Shown: piece after piece, positions 26,024-37,021 of the stretch
Position numbering within the stretch: the stretch's first letter is position 1
How the letters are laid out: every line of letters begins with the position of its first letter
NCBI RefSeq assembly: GCF_004330295.1
Contig: NZ_SJOJ01000031.1
Span: 1-64,000, forward strand
Reading direction: 5' to 3'
DNA length: 64,000 nt
Source: Rahnella victoriana
Lineage (GTDB): Bacteria; Pseudomonadota; Gammaproteobacteria; Enterobacterales; Enterobacteriaceae
Position numbers and translations under genes: made by a program
The notes under the pieces: model-generated
Told to the model about the DNA's origin: nothing
Seen by the model: the letters and a program-made list of their open reading frames with translations, nothing else
Database searches by the model: none

Positions 26024-27391
26024 ATGAGTACAGAAATCCTTTCGGTGAAGGAAAAGATTGGTTATGGATTAGGCGATGCCGCCAGCCATATCATTTTCGA
26101 CAACGTCATGCTCTACATGATGTTTTTCTATACCGATATTTTCGGCATCCCCGCAGGTTATGTCGGTACGATGTTCCTGCTGGCCCGCGCACTGGACGCG
26201 ATCTCTGACCCATGCATGGGATTACTGGCTGACCGTACCCGCACCCGCTGGGGTAAATTCCGCCCTTACGTGCTGTTTGGCGCCATTCCTTTCGGGATCG
26301 TCTGCGTCTTCACTTACACCACGCCAGAGCTGAGCATGACCGGCAAAATGATTTATGCCGCCATCACTTATACGCTGCTGACGCTGATGTACACCGTGGT
26401 GAACATCCCGTACTGCGCCCTCGGTGGCGTGATCACCTCGAACCCGACGCAACGTATTTCCCTGCAATCCTACCGCTTCGTGCTGGCCACGGCGGGCGGC
26501 ATGTTAAGTACCGTGCTGATGATGCCGCTGGTGAACTTCATCGGAGGTGAAGATAAAGCCCTCGGCTATCAGGGCGGGATTGCGGTACTGGCGATTGTCG
26601 CCGCCGTGATGCTGGCGATTTGCTTTGCCACCACCAAAGAACGTATCGATCCGGGCAAACCGACCGGCACCATGCGCGAAGATTTGCGTGACATCTGGCA
26701 CAACGACCAGTGGCGCATCGTCGGCCTGCTGACCATCCTCAACATCATGGCGGTCGCCGTGCGCGGCGGTGCCATGATGTATTACGTCACCTATATTCTC
26801 GGCAATCCGGTGCTGTTCGCCTGGTTCCTGGGGGTTTATTCCGTCGGCAACCTGTTCGGCAGTGCGCTGGCAAAACCGCTGACCGACTGGAAATGCAAAG
26901 TCAGCGTGTTCTGGTGGACCAACGCCATTCTCGCCGTACTCAGCATCGGCATGTTCTTCCTGCCGGTGAACGGCAGTGTACTGATGTTTATCTTCATCTT
27001 CGTTATCGGCGTTCTGCATCAGTTAGTGACGCCAATCCAGTGGGTCATGATGTCCGACACCGTGGATTACGGCGAATGGAATGACGGTAAACGTCTGACC
27101 GGTATCAGCTTCGCGGGCACCCTGTTCGTCCTGAAACTCGGTCTGGCCCTGGCAGGCGCCATGATTGGCTGGATGCTGGCCGGTGCAGGTTATCAGTCCG
27201 GTGCAGCGACACAGAATGCCGCCACCATGACCAGCATCATCGCGCTGTTCACCGTGGTTCCTGCGGTCTGCTACCTGCTGAGCGCCATCATCTGCAAACG
27301 TTATTACATTCTGCGCACCCCGCTGCTGCGCCGCATTCTGGATGAAGTCTCACAAGGCATCCGCCGCAATCAGCAAGAATTTATGAAATGA
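26024..27391 (+). CDS. yicJ: Glycoside/pentoside:cation symporter YicJ
   Basis: YicJ belongs to the GPH (MelB-like) family and probably imports alpha-xylosides with a cation. The 455-residue protein has 12 membrane helices and conserved segments EKIGYGLGDAASHIIFDN, DAISDPCMGLLADRTRTRWGKFRP and QWVMMSDTVDYGEWNDGKR, nearly as in E. coli YicJ. I use the ATG at 26024 (MSTEILSVKEK), which aligns with the E. coli start; an ATG 15 bases upstream is possible. yicI follows after 31 bases with a strong ribosome binding site, forming one operon. Confidence 0.94.
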   Translation: MSTEILSVKEKIGYGLGDAASHIIFDNVMLYMMFFYTDIFGIPAGYVGTMFLLARALDAISDPCMGLLADRTRTRWGKFRPYVLFGAIPFGIVCVFTYTTPELSMTGKMIYAAITYTLLTLMYTVVNIPYCALGGVITSNPTQRISLQSYRFVLATAGGMLSTVLMMPLVNFIGGEDKALGYQGGIAVLAIVAAVMLAICFATTKERIDPGKPTGTMREDLRDIWHNDQWRIVGLLTILNIMAVAVRGGAMMYYVTYILGNPVLFAWFLGVYSVGNLFGSALAKPLTDWKCKVSVFWWTNAILAVLSIGMFFLPVNGSVLMFIFIFVIGVLHQLVTPIQWVMMSDTVDYGEWNDGKRLTGISFAGTLFVLKLGLALAGAMIGWMLAGAGYQSGAATQNAATMTSIIALFTVVPAVCYLLSAIICKRYYILRTPLLRRILDEVSQGIRRNQQEFMK

Positions 27392-27422
27392 ATGGGATCA
27401 CATTTAAAAGGAGGGTTTTATT

Positions 27423-29747
27423 TTGAAAATTAGTGACGGTAACTGGTTGATCCAGGACGGTCTCACACTCACACACCCGCTACAGGTGTTTGAAGTACAG
27501 CGCTCAGGCAACGACATGGTGGTTTACGCCGCACCGAAAGATGCGTCGGAACGCGCCAGCCAGCTGGATTCTCCGCTGTTCACCCTGCGTTTCTTCTCGC
27601 CGCAGACCGGCGTGATTGGTGTGCGCATTACCCATTTTGATGGCGAAACGGATAAAGGCCCGCATTACCCGTTAATGCAAAACGATACCCCCGAACTGCG
27701 CTTTGAGGACAATGACGAATTCGCCGCCTTGCACAGCGGCGACCTGAGTGTTCGCGTCACCAAAGGCAATAACTGGACGCTGGATTTCCTGCGCAATGGC
27801 CGCCGGATCACCGGCAGCGTCGCGAAATCGAACGGTTATGTTCAGGACGCCAAAACGCAGAAAACCTTCATGATGGAACGCCTGGATCTGGGCGTCGGCG
27901 AAACCGTTTACGGACTGGGCGAACGCTTCACCGCGCTGGTCAAAAACGGCCAGACCGTGGAAACCTGGAACCGCGATGGCGGCACCAGCACCGAACAGTC
28001 TTACAAAAACATTCCGTTCTACCTGACCAACCGCGGCTACGGCGTGCTGGTGAATCATCCTGAATGTGTGTCTTTTGAAGTCGGCTCCGAAAAAGTCTCT
28101 AAAGTGCAGTTCAGCGTGGAAGGCGAATATCTTGAGTATTTCGTCATTGATGGTCCGACGCCGAAAAAAGTGCTCGACCGCTATACGCGTCTGACCGGCC
28201 GCCCTGCGCTGCCGCCTGCCTGGTCGTTTGGCCTGTGGCTGACCACCTCGTTCACCACCAATTATGATGAAGCGACGGTTAACAGCTTTATTGACGGCAT
28301 GGCTGAACGCGAGCTGCCCTTACACGTCTTCCACTTCGACTGCTTCTGGATGAAAGCTTTCCAGTGGTGCGATTTTGAATGGGATCCACAGACCTTCCCG
28401 GATCCTCAGGGCATGTTGCAACGTCTGAAAGCGCGCGGCCTGAAAATCTGCGTATGGATAAACCCGTACATCGGCCAGAAATCGCCGCTGTTCCACGAAG
28501 GCAAAGAGAAAGGCTATCTGCTGAAACGCCCTGACGGCCGTGTCTGGCAGTGGGACAAATGGCAGGCAGGCATGGGGATTGTCGATTTCACCAATCCAGA
28601 GGCGTGCGACTGGTATGCCGGTCACCTGAAACGCCTGGTTGATATGGGCGTGGATTGCTTTAAAACCGACTTTGGCGAACGCATCCCGACCGACGTGGTC
28701 TGGCACGATGGCAGCGATCCGCAGAAAATGCACAACCATTACGCGTTCGTGTACAACAAACTGGTGTACGAAACCTTGCAGGATAAACTCGGCGCAGACG
28801 AAGCGGTGCTGTTCGCCCGTTCCGCTTCGGTGGGCGCCCAGCAATTCCCGGTTCACTGGGGCGGAGACTGTTACGCGACCTATGAATCCATGGCTGAAAG
28901 CCTGCGCGGCGGATTATCCATCGGTCTGTCCGGCTTCGGATTCTGGAGCCACGACATCGGCGGTTTCGAAAATACCGCACCGGCGCATATCTACAAACGC
29001 TGGTGCGCATTCGGTCTGCTCTCAAGCCACAGCCGCCTGCACGGCAGCAAATCCTATCGTGTGCCGTGGGTGTATGACGATGAAGCCTGCGATGTGGTAC
29101 GCGAATTCACACAGCTGAAATGCCGTCTGATGCCGTATCTCTATCCGGCCTCGGCGCAGGCCGCCAGCCACGGTACGCCGGTGATGCGCGCCATGATGCT
29201 GGAGTTCCCGGACGATCCGGCATGCGACTATCTCGACCGTCAGTATATGCTCGGCGATAACCTGCTGGTGGCACCGGTCTTCAGTGAAGAAGGGGATGTC
29301 GATTTCTATCTGCCGCAAGGCCGCTGGACGCACCTTCTTAACAACGACGTTGCGGAAGGTTCACGCTGGCATCGTCAGCAGCATGGCTTCAACAGCCTGC
29401 CGCTGTATGTCCGTCCGAACACCTTGCTGGCGCTGGGCAGCAATAATCAGAAGCCGGATTACGATTACAGCCAGAAGCCTGAATTCCATCTGTTTGAACT
29501 GGAAGACGGCGCGGTCGCGGAAAGCCAGATTACCGACCTGAGCGGAAAAACCGTCTTCACTCTCCGTGCGGTACGCAACGGCAACACCATTACCCTGGCC
29601 CGTAAAGGTAAAGCGCCAGGCTGGACGCTCTGTCTGCGCAATATTCAGCGCATTGCGGGGATCTCGCAGGGGACCTCCGCGACGCATCCGCAGGGACTGC
29701 TCCTGACGCCAGGGGCTGACGCTGAGGAGTTCGTGATTACGTTATAA
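27423..29747 (+). CDS. yicI: Alpha-xylosidase YicI (GH31)
   Basis: YicI hydrolyses alpha-xylosidic bonds, for example in isoprimeverose from xyloglucan, releasing xylose in the cytoplasm. The 774-residue product is about the E. coli length (772). The GH31 nucleophile Asp lies in [13 protein letters not shown] near residue 417 and the acid/base Asp in [13 protein letters not shown] near 483. The start is TTG at 27423 with an excellent AAGGAGGG seven bases upstream, and the protein begins [11 protein letters not shown] as in E. coli. The rare start codon may hold expression down relative to the symporter. Confidence 0.96.
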   Translation: MKISDGNWLIQDGLTLTHPLQVFEVQRSGNDMVVYAAPKDASERASQLDSPLFTLRFFSPQTGVIGVRITHFDGETDKGPHYPLMQNDTPELRFEDNDEFAALHSGDLSVRVTKGNNWTLDFLRNGRRITGSVAKSNGYVQDAKTQKTFMMERLDLGVGETVYGLGERFTALVKNGQTVETWNRDGGTSTEQSYKNIPFYLTNRGYGVLVNHPECVSFEVGSEKVSKVQFSVEGEYLEYFVIDGPTPKKVLDRYTRLTGRPALPPAWSFGLWLTTSFTTNYDEATVNSFIDGMAERELPLHVFHFDCFWMKAFQWCDFEWDPQTFPDPQGMLQRLKARGLKICVWINPYIGQKSPLFHEGKEKGYLLKRPDGRVWQWDKWQAGMGIVDFTNPEACDWYAGHLKRLVDMGVDCFKTDFGERIPTDVVWHDGSDPQKMHNHYAFVYNKLVYETLQDKLGADEAVLFARSASVGAQQFPVHWGGDCYATYESMAESLRGGLSIGLSGFGFWSHDIGGFENTAPAHIYKRWCAFGLLSSHSRLHGSKSYRVPWVYDDEACDVVREFTQLKCRLMPYLYPASAQAASHGTPVMRAMMLEFPDDPACDYLDRQYMLGDNLLVAPVFSEEGDVDFYLPQGRWTHLLNNDVAEGSRWHRQQHGFNSLPLYVRPNTLLALGSNNQKPDYDYSQKPEFHLFELEDGAVAESQITDLSGKTVFTLRAVRNGNTITLARKGKAPGWTLCLRNIQRIAGISQGTSATHPQGLLLTPGADAEEFVITL

Positions 29748-29763
29748 AATTTATCACTGTCCC

Positions 29764-29799
29764 GCCCCGCTTCCGTCATCGGTAGCGGGGCTTTTTATT
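29764..29799 (+). terminator. Terminator after yicI
   Basis: GCCCCGCT-CCG and CGG-AGCGGGGC pair around TCAT, followed by TTTTTATTT. It ends the yicJI transcript. Confidence 0.92.
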
Positions 29800-29999
29800 T
29801 CCGTCAATTCCCCGCGCCACTCTTATCTGCTCATTATTATAAAACACATCATGCTTTTATTATTTAAGCAGATTTTACGTGCAGGATTTTCCGACAATAA
29901 AAATAATAAGCTCACCCCTTTCACCCGACCGGAAATCACTGCCGATTCATTGACGACGTTAATTTCAGATACACTTCCGCGCCCTTAAAGGATGCCAAT

Positions 30000-31424
30000 A
30001 TGAAATTTGTTTTCTGTTTTTCTTTACTGCTGGCCTGTAGCGCAGGAATATCCATAACCTCCGCGCAGGCTGCCGACGGGCAGGCTAACGTCGTGTGTAA
30101 TTTCAGCCATATGAAACCGGACGACGCGATAATGATGCCGGATATGCCAGGCATGGCGATGTCACATGATTTTATGGGTAACCGTTCTACCGATGCTTTT
30201 TCCACCGCCGAAACGCTTTTGCAACGCTCAGGCACCACCTGCAATAACGGGGCTGACAGCACCGGTTATTGGATACCTACCATGAAGTTACCGGATGGCG
30301 AAATTGTTCATCCCACTTACATCAAAACGTATTATCAGGCATATAACGTCGGACAATATCCGGTGACCGGATACCCTCACGGGCTGCAACTTCTGGCAGG
30401 CGACCACCGGGGAAACAGCCCGAACCCCCATATTTCTTTCCTGTGTGCCAACGGCAACGGTTACACCAATAAGGCCAATCAAATCTGCGGATTACGATCA
30501 AAAGGAGATGCTGTTCAGTTTAATATCGGCATCATGTTCCCTGATTGCTGGGATGGTAAAAACCTGAAAGCCAGAGGCACGAAGAATGCCGTCTACAGTG
30601 ACAATGAGGGTCAGTGCCCTGCGGATCATCCGGTGAAACTGCCGAAAGTGAACATGAACGTCGCCTACGTTTTACCGCAGATTACCTCCCTGGATGTCAG
30701 CAAAGTTGAGCTGTCTCTCGATCCGCAACTGGTAGACGGTGAACTGACCCCGCTTTGGGGCAGTATTTATACGGCGCACGGTGATTTTATGAATGGCTGG
30801 ACGGAAGATGCCACCCGATTCATGGCCGATCATTGTATGAATTTTGCTATGGAATGTAGCACCAATATTCCTTACAGCTTTACGGAAGCGGTTGCCGATA
30901 CTTATGTCAGTAATCAGACTGAGGCGGACACGAATTTCGGTCATGCCACCACATTACTCGTGCAGGATGACTGGCGAAACTCAGGCCGGAATATCAACAA
31001 ACAAATACTGACGTTAATTAAATTTAAAATCCCGCCACAACCCACAAATATTGAAGATTACACCGGCGTGAGTTTTAAATACAAAATACGCCTTTATGAA
31101 GGAAATATTACTGACGCCAAAGCATTTACTATATTTTTCTACCCTACGACACCGGACGGCTGGGATGAAAACACAGTCACCTGGAATAATAAACCGTCAT
31201 TTAAATACAGCTCTGATGCCAGCTTATATATGAATAATACGCAGCAGTTCCGTTATGTCGATGTGGACAGTGCCGTACGTGCCGCACTGGCCGCCGGTAA
31301 AACGGAAGTGGCTTATTATATTGGCGGAGAACGTAATGGCAGAACCATTAGCGTGAACTCGAGAGAAAGTGGGAAGACGCCGACCATGATGCTGGTGGGA
31401 TATCAAAAGGTCGTAGAACCTTAA
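30000..31424 (+). CDS. Secreted DUF1996 protein with C-terminal CBM96/DNRLRE domain
   Basis: The 474-residue protein has a signal peptide (residues 1-24, cleavage near SAQA-AD). Residues about 30-275 fit DUF1996: TTCNNGADSTGYWIPTMK near 79, YPHGLQLLAGDHRG near 122, MFPDCWDGKNL near 178, CPADHPVKLPK near 205, and a late HGDFMNGW near 260. Residues about 295-470 are a jelly-roll DNRLRE/CBM96-type domain (ADTYVSNQ, DTNFGHATTLLVQD, PDGWDENTVTWNNKP). DUF1996 is best known from fungi and actinobacteria; its activity is unknown. CBM96 modules bind polysaccharides. It has its own A/T-rich upstream region (29800-29999) and terminator, so it is a separate unit between yicI and xylR. A role in binding or processing plant polysaccharide is inference. 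Confidence 0.8.
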   Translation: MKFVFCFSLLLACSAGISITSAQAADGQANVVCNFSHMKPDDAIMMPDMPGMAMSHDFMGNRSTDAFSTAETLLQRSGTTCNNGADSTGYWIPTMKLPDGEIVHPTYIKTYYQAYNVGQYPVTGYPHGLQLLAGDHRGNSPNPHISFLCANGNGYTNKANQICGLRSKGDAVQFNIGIMFPDCWDGKNLKARGTKNAVYSDNEGQCPADHPVKLPKVNMNVAYVLPQITSLDVSKVELSLDPQLVDGELTPLWGSIYTAHGDFMNGWTEDATRFMADHCMNFAMECSTNIPYSFTEAVADTYVSNQTEADTNFGHATTLLVQDDWRNSGRNINKQILTLIKFKIPPQPTNIEDYTGVSFKYKIRLYEGNITDAKAFTIFFYPTTPDGWDENTVTWNNKPSFKYSSDASLYMNNTQQFRYVDVDSAVRAALAAGKTEVAYYIGGERNGRTISVNSRESGKTPTMMLVGYQKVVEP

Positions 31425-31442
31425 GAAGTGCCTGCCCGCCTT

Positions 31443-31473
31443 GCCCCGCAACCCTCATTGCGGGGCTTTTTTG
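31443..31473. terminator. Terminator between the DUF1996 gene and xylR
   Basis: GCCCCGCAA and TTGCGGGGC pair around CCCTCA, followed by TTTTTTG. It serves the DUF1996 gene and lies just beyond the end of convergent xylR. Confidence 0.92.
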
Positions 31474-31479
31474 CGTTTA

Positions 31480-32667
31480 CTAAACGTCCTGATACACGCT
31501 GTCACCGTGAATACTGCGGTATTCTTTTGGCGTCATTTCATAGCCTTTTTTGAATACCGAATAGAAATATTGCAGCGACGGATAGCCACACATCTGCGAG
31601 ATTTCGTTGATGGAAATCGACGTCGCAGCCAGCAGATTGCGTGCGCGGTCGAGTTTTTCTTCGTGGATCACGCCATGAATCGTCTGTCCGGTTTCATCCT
31701 TAAAACGCTTCTCAAGATTAGAACGCGACATGCCGATGGCATCCAGTACCTGTTCAACCTTGATGCCTTTGCAGGCGTGATAACGGATGTAATGCATGGC
31801 CTGAATGACGGCCGGATCACGCAGTGAACGGAAATCCGTTGAGCGCCTTTCCACCACTTTTACCGGCGGCACCAGAATACGTTGCAGCGGCAAATCGCGC
31901 TGATCCAGCAACTGATGCAGAAGTTTCGCGGCACGATACCCCATCTGGCGCGTACCCTGCACCACCGATGACAAGGCGACCCGCGACAAATAGCGCGTCA
32001 GTTCCTCGTTATCAATACCAATCACGCTGAGTTTTTCCGGCACAGGGATATTCAGATGCTCGCATACCTGTAGCAGATGGCGCGCGCGGGCATCGGTGAC
32101 GGCAATAATGCCGGTTTGTTGCGGCAAGGTCTGGATCCAGTCCGCCAGCCGGTTCTGCGCGTGCTGCCAGTTTTCCGGTGCGGTTTCCATCCCCTGATAC
32201 ACCACGCCCTGATACTGTTCGGCAGACACCAGTTTTCTGAACGCGTGCTCACGTTCCTGCGCCCAGCGTTTTCCGCCCGCATCAGGCAAGCCGTAAAACG
32301 CGAAACGGTTTATACCCTTTTCTTTCAGGTGCATAAATGCCGCTTCAACCAGTGCGTAGTTGTCCGTGGCGATATAGTGAACCGGCGGATAATCTTCTTC
32401 GCGATGGTAAGAGCCGCCAACGCCGACAATCGGCACATTCAGACCTTCGAGCAGGGTTTCAATTTCGCGATCGTCAAAATCGGCGATCACGCCATCCCCC
32501 AGCCAGTCCTTGATATTGTCTATGCGACAGCGGAAATCTTCCTCAATGAAGATATCCCAGTCACTCTGCGAAGCCTGCAGATATTCGCCCACGCCTTCTA
32601 CCACCTGACGGTCGTAGACTTTATTCGCGTTAAATAACAGCGTGATCCGATAACGTTTTTCAAACAT
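31480..32667 (-). CDS. xylR: Xylose operon activator XylR (AraC family)
   Basis: XylR binds D-xylose and activates xylAB and xylFGH. The 395-residue protein has an N-terminal LacI-like sugar-binding domain (about residues 1-275; YRITLLFNANKVYDRQVVEGVGEYLQ at the start) and a C-terminal AraC helix-turn-helix pair (about 290-390; KVEQVLDAIGMSRSNLEKRFK, then INEISQMCGYPSLQYFYSVFKK). It lies downstream of xylH on the same strand as in E. coli, separated by a 180-base gap with a terminator-like hairpin. Confidence 0.96.
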   Translation of the reverse strand: MFEKRYRITLLFNANKVYDRQVVEGVGEYLQASQSDWDIFIEEDFRCRIDNIKDWLGDGVIADFDDREIETLLEGLNVPIVGVGGSYHREEDYPPVHYIATDNYALVEAAFMHLKEKGINRFAFYGLPDAGGKRWAQEREHAFRKLVSAEQYQGVVYQGMETAPENWQHAQNRLADWIQTLPQQTGIIAVTDARARHLLQVCEHLNIPVPEKLSVIGIDNEELTRYLSRVALSSVVQGTRQMGYRAAKLLHQLLDQRDLPLQRILVPPVKVVERRSTDFRSLRDPAVIQAMHYIRYHACKGIKVEQVLDAIGMSRSNLEKRFKDETGQTIHGVIHEEKLDRARNLLAATSISINEISQMCGYPSLQYFYSVFKKGYEMTPKEYRSIHGDSVYQDV

Positions 32668-32693
32668 GCCTGTTTCTCACCGGTGATCAAATA

Positions 32694-32730
32694 GACTAAA
32701 GCCTCATCCTTAAGTACAAACGAATGAGGC
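32694..32730 (-). terminator. Terminator or attenuator between xylH and xylR
   Basis: On the minus strand GCCTCAT and ATGAGGC form a 7-bp stem followed by TTTAGTC. The T tract is weak, so partial read-through from xylFGH into xylR is likely. Confidence 0.6.
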
Positions 32731-32847
32731 TGATTGCGTGGTCAATAGCACAACGCAATGGCTCGCGTAGATTTAGCATAGCGAAACTGTGAGGTACCTC
32801 AGATTTTCCTGAGAAACTGTCTGTAAACGCCGCCCCTTCTGCTGACT

Positions 32848-34047
32848 TTATGCACGTCTCTTCGTCGCAGAATCCATCCATACGGCCAGCAGTAAAATCG
32901 CCCCTTTGACGATGTACTGCCAGAACGTCGGCACATCCAGCATACTCATGCCGTTATCCAGCGAGGCCATAATAAACGCGCCCATCACCGCACCGGCCAC
33001 GCTACCGACGCCGCCCGCCAGACTGGTTCCGCCGATAACACAGGCGGCAATGGCATCCAGTTCTGCAATGTTCCCCGCCGAGGGCGACCCCGCCCCCAGC
33101 CGCGAGCTGAGGATTAAACCGGCAATCGCCACCATCAGGCCGTTAATCGCAAACACCGCCAGCTTGCTGCGCTCGACGTTGACACCCGATAACCGCGCCG
33201 CCTCGATATTGCCGCCAATCGCATAAATACGGCGACCGAAAGCCGTTCTTGAGGCCATAAACATGCCGCCCAGCATCAGCGCCACCAAAATCAGTACCGG
33301 CGTGGGGACGCCACGGTAATCATTGAGCAGATAAATAGCGCCCAATGCGATAATGGCCGTCAGCGCCTGACGAGTGACGTCGCCTTTGGCAGCGGTCAGG
33401 GGCAGCCCCAGCGCCGCGCGTTGTTTGCGTCTGCGCCACTGCCAGCCGATGAACAGCGCCAGGGCAATCGCACCAATACCAAAGCCTAAAGAATCAGGCA
33501 GATAGCTCTGACCGATTAACGACATCGCAGGCGTCGTCGGTGAAACCGTGGTGCCGCTGGTGATACCGATCAGAATCCCGCGAAACGCCAGCATCCCGGC
33601 CAGTGTCACGATAAATGACGGAACCTTGCGGTATGCCACCCACCAGCCATTCCATGCCCCCAGCAACAACCCCAGCGCCAGCGTGACCACAATGGTGAGC
33701 GGCAACGGCCAGCCGAGCCAGACGTCGAATATCGCCGCCGCACCGCCGAGTAATCCCATCATGGAACCGACGGACAAGTCGATTTCCGCCGAGATAATCA
33801 CAAAGACCATCCCGACAGCCAGAATGCCGGTAATGGCGGTCTGGCGCAGCAGGTTAGAGACGTTACGCGCGCTGATATAAGCGCCGTCCGTGGTGACACT
33901 GAAAAAGACAATAATCACCGCAATCGCCGCCAGCATCACGAAAACCTGCAGATTAATGTTCTTCAGTTTCTGCATTGAAAACAGCGTCTCCGCTTCGCCA
34001 CTGCCGGCAGACGCGGGCGTCGCCCCTGGTTGGGAAAATTTAGACAT
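32848..34047 (-). CDS. xylH: Xylose ABC transporter permease XylH
   Basis: XylH is the inner-membrane channel of the XylFGH D-xylose importer. The 399-residue protein has about ten hydrophobic segments and conserved motifs [22 protein letters not shown] near residue 78 and [25 protein letters not shown] near 340. I use the ATG at 34047, eight bases after GAGGAG; a GTG nine bases upstream sits too close to that site. It overlaps the end of xylG by eight bases, so the two are translationally coupled. Confidence 0.95.
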   Translation of the reverse strand: MSKFSQPGATPASAGSGEAETLFSMQKLKNINLQVFVMLAAIAVIIVFFSVTTDGAYISARNVSNLLRQTAITGILAVGMVFVIISAEIDLSVGSMMGLLGGAAAIFDVWLGWPLPLTIVVTLALGLLLGAWNGWWVAYRKVPSFIVTLAGMLAFRGILIGITSGTTVSPTTPAMSLIGQSYLPDSLGFGIGAIALALFIGWQWRRRKQRAALGLPLTAAKGDVTRQALTAIIALGAIYLLNDYRGVPTPVLILVALMLGGMFMASRTAFGRRIYAIGGNIEAARLSGVNVERSKLAVFAINGLMVAIAGLILSSRLGAGSPSAGNIAELDAIAACVIGGTSLAGGVGSVAGAVMGAFIMASLDNGMSMLDVPTFWQYIVKGAILLLAVWMDSATKRRA

Positions 34048-35581
34048 AAGCTTCACTCCTCAATGCTGCTTCCATGACCTGTTCCTGACTTAAATTATTG
34101 TTATCCAGACAGGCTTTAACCTGCCCGAGATGCATCACTACCACGCGGTCACTCAGCCCCAGCACTTCGGGTAACTCTGATGAGATGACGATGATTGCCA
34201 TTCCCTGCGCCGCCAGCTGGCCGATCAGTTTGTAGATTTCATGTTTTGCCCCGACGTCGATCCCGCGCGTCGGCTCATCAAGAATTAAGATTTTGGGATT
34301 CAGTAGCAGGCACCGGGCCAGAATGGCCTTTTGCTGATTACCGCCACTTAGCCGCCCGATCGCCAGCTCCGGCGATGAGGTTTTAATTTTGAGTTGCTTC
34401 ACCGATTCGCTGATGGTGTGCTGTTCCTGCGCTTCCCGCAGTACGCCGCCGCCACTGAACTGGCTTAACGCCGCCAATGTGATGTTGCTGCCCACCGCCA
34501 TGACCGGCACGATGCCATCACGTTTACGGTCTTCCGGCACCATCGCCAACCCCCGGCGCATGGCATCGCGGCAGCCGGTGATCTGCACTTTTTCGCCCTG
34601 CAGCCAGATATCACCCGACCAGCGCCCGGGATAGACACCGAACAGACATTCCATCATTTCGGTTCTTCCTGCGCCCACCAGCCCGGCAACCCCCAACACT
34701 TCGCCCTGCCGCAGGTCAAAACCGGCGTTATCCACCCGTTTGATATGGCGGTTCACCGGATGCCAGGCGTTAAGATTTTCTACCCGCAAAATCTGCTCAC
34801 CGATCTGCCGTTCGCGTGACGGGAACAGTTCCGTCAGTTCACGCCCCACCATCATGGCGATGATCTCTTTCTCGGATGTCCCTGCGGCATTGCAGGTGGC
34901 GATATGGCGGCCATCGCGGATCACGCACAGTTTGTCGGATATCGCTTTGACTTCGTTGAGTTTGTGGGAGATGTAAATACAGGCGATATCGTGATGGCGC
35001 AGATCACGAATGATATCGAGCAAAATCGCGGTTTCACTTTCGGTCAGCGACGCGGTGGGTTCATCCAGCACCAGTAGCCGGACCTGTTTGTTCAGGGCCT
35101 TGGCAATTTCCACCAGTTGTCGCTGCCCGAGTCCCAGTTCACCGACCAGCGTATGCGGATCGATATTGAGTTTTACCTGCGCCAGCATCCGCTGACAGCG
35201 CAGATACATTTTGTCGGTATCGAGCATGCCATAGCGGCCCCACTCGTTACCCAGAAACATGTTTTCCAGCACGCTCAGTTGTTTTACCAGCGCGAGTTCC
35301 TGATGAATAATGGCGATGCCTTTTTGTTCGGTATCCCGGATACCTTTTGCAGTAAGACGTTCTCCTGAAAAATAAATTTCGCCTTCAAATGACCCGTCCG
35401 GATAAATACCGCACAGCACTTTCATTAAGGTGGATTTCCCCGATCCGTTCTCACCACACAGCGACAACACCTCTCCGGCAGACAATGTCAGGCTGATATT
35501 ATCCACCGCTTTGACTGCGCCGAATTTCTTGGTGATATTGCGCATATCCAGCAAAGGTAATTTTTCATATTGTTCTGGCAT
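34040..35581 (-). CDS. xylG: Xylose ABC transporter ATP-binding protein XylG
   Basis: XylG powers xylose import. The 513-residue protein has two ABC ATPase domains in tandem. The first has Walker [10 protein letters not shown] near residue 38 and signature LGLGQRQ. The second has [10 protein letters not shown] near 290, signature LSGGNQQKA near 405, and Walker [15 protein letters not shown]. Length equals the E. coli protein. It lies 64 bases after xylF and overlaps xylH. Confidence 0.96.
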   Translation of the reverse strand: MPEQYEKLPLLDMRNITKKFGAVKAVDNISLTLSAGEVLSLCGENGSGKSTLMKVLCGIYPDGSFEGEIYFSGERLTAKGIRDTEQKGIAIIHQELALVKQLSVLENMFLGNEWGRYGMLDTDKMYLRCQRMLAQVKLNIDPHTLVGELGLGQRQLVEIAKALNKQVRLLVLDEPTASLTESETAILLDIIRDLRHHDIACIYISHKLNEVKAISDKLCVIRDGRHIATCNAAGTSEKEIIAMMVGRELTELFPSRERQIGEQILRVENLNAWHPVNRHIKRVDNAGFDLRQGEVLGVAGLVGAGRTEMMECLFGVYPGRWSGDIWLQGEKVQITGCRDAMRRGLAMVPEDRKRDGIVPVMAVGSNITLAALSQFSGGGVLREAQEQHTISESVKQLKIKTSSPELAIGRLSGGNQQKAILARCLLLNPKILILDEPTRGIDVGAKHEIYKLIGQLAAQGMAIIVISSELPEVLGLSDRVVVMHLGQVKACLDNNNLSQEQVMEAALRSEAYV

Positions 35582-35645
35582 TTACACCTCCAGCAGAAAC
35601 AACACTTCGACAGGAAGTGTTGTTTCTACAGAAAATATTGAAAAA

Positions 35646-36641
35646 TTAAAGGTCTGATTTTTTATGGAATCCGTCAGCCACCACGGTGCTTTCGATATTA
35701 TTTTTATCCACCGGGATCGGGGTTAATAAATAAGAAGGCACTTCTTTTTTACCGTTATTTAATGTGGCATTGGATTTAGGGGTTTCACCTTTGCCTAACT
35801 GCACGGCAATTTCTGCGGCATCGTTGGCCAGTTTGGTGATCGGCTTATACACGGTCATGGTTTGTGTACCGGCTTCGATACGCTTAATCGCCGCCAGATC
35901 GGCATCCTGCCCCGAAATAGCCACTTTGCCTGCCAGCCCTTGCGCAGACAGCGCCTGCACTGCGCCACCGGCCGTGGCATCATTAGAGGCCACAACAGCA
36001 TCAATTTTGTTGTTATTGGCGGTCAGGGCGTTTTCCATAATCTTCAGCGCATTCTCCGGCAGCCAGCCGTCAGCCCATTGGTCGCCCACGACTTTAATCT
36101 TGCCGTCTTTAATCAGCGGGTTGAGAACTTTCATTTGTCCGGCGCGGAACAACTTGGCATTGTTATCCACCGGCGAGCCACCCATCAGGAAGTAATTGCC
36201 TTGCGGCACGCGCTCCACCAGGCTTTTCGCCTGCAGTTCGCCAACCTTTTCATTGTCAAAAGAGATATAGAAATCAATGTCCGCGTTGTTGATCATGCGG
36301 TCATAGGCCAGCACCTTAATGCCTTCCTGTTTCGCTTCAGCAATCACGTTACTGAGCACTTCGCCGTTATACGGGATGATGACCAGCACATCGACGCCAC
36401 GGTTGATCATATTTTCGATCTGCGCCATTTGTGTTTCTTCATTGCCGTTCGCTGACTGAACGAAAACATCGGCACCCAGCGTTTTGGCTTTAGCCACAAA
36501 AATATCGCGGTCTTTTTGCCAGCGTTCTAAACGTAAGTCATCAATAGCCATACCAATTTTAATTTCTTTCGCAAACCCTGTCTGGCTAAAAAGAACCAAC
36601 GCGGCACAGGCAGAAAGAATGAGTTTATTCATTTTCATCAT
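35646..36641 (-). CDS. xylF: D-xylose-binding periplasmic protein XylF
   Basis: XylF captures D-xylose for XylGH. The precursor of about 331 residues has a signal peptide ending near QTGFA-KE. The mature sequence KIGMAIDDLRLERWQKDRDIF, SANGNEETQMAQIENMINRGVDV and FLMGGSPVDNNAKLFRAGQM is nearly that of E. coli XylF. Three closely spaced ATGs (36641, 36638, 36632) are possible starts; I take the first, six bases after AAGG. Upstream in-frame codons to 36752 are unlikely to be translated. Confidence 0.96.
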   Translation of the reverse strand: MMKMNKLILSACAALVLFSQTGFAKEIKIGMAIDDLRLERWQKDRDIFVAKAKTLGADVFVQSANGNEETQMAQIENMINRGVDVLVIIPYNGEVLSNVIAEAKQEGIKVLAYDRMINNADIDFYISFDNEKVGELQAKSLVERVPQGNYFLMGGSPVDNNAKLFRAGQMKVLNPLIKDGKIKVVGDQWADGWLPENALKIMENALTANNNKIDAVVASNDATAGGAVQALSAQGLAGKVAISGQDADLAAIKRIEAGTQTMTVYKPITKLANDAAEIAVQLGKGETPKSNATLNNGKKEVPSYLLTPIPVDKNNIESTVVADGFHKKSDL

Positions 36642-36927
36642 GTCAGACCTTTTATAAGAATAAGTAGAGGCAGATACAGAGAAACCCGAATAGCAATGAC
36701 ACAGGGATTGTTGTCGCTGGGTAATTAATCGGCAATTGCAGATTTTAATCACTGCATTACGATTTTTTGTTTATTTCCGGAATTATGATGGGGATCATGG
36801 TTTGATTGTAATACACCCATAACGACACCTTTTATTACCGAGGCTTCATGGAAAATGAATAAAAAAGAGGCGTAAAAAGGCCTATTTATGCGATCTACCG
36901 CACACTTAATAATTCTATTAAATTGAG
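36642..36927. promoter_or_regulatory. Divergent xylF/xylA control region
   Basis: This is the left part of the 380-base region separating xylF (minus) from xylA (plus). In E. coli the equivalent region carries XylR operators for both promoters and one shared CRP effect. I can place a CRP-like site near the xylA side (next entry) but cannot define the XylR boxes with confidence. Confidence 0.5.
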
Positions 36928-36943
36928 TGTGAAATAACGTAAT
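36928..36943 (+). promoter_or_regulatory. CRP-like site upstream of xylA
   Basis: TGTGA-AATAAC-GTAAT has a perfect left half and a weak right half. The same TGTGAAATAAC core is found upstream of E. coli xylA, as I recall it. It lies about 80 bases before the xylA start. Confidence 0.5.
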
Positions 36944-37021
36944 TGTGAGATTAAACCTCAACTCCGAAGATAGAGCCTCAGCCTCCCAGTCCCGCTGGGC
37001 CCGTTTTCAAGGAGTTTTTCA

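Noticed and set aside
36749-36961. 70-codon frame in the xylF/xylA gap
   Set aside because: It lies across the conserved control region with the CRP-like site and has no coding signals.
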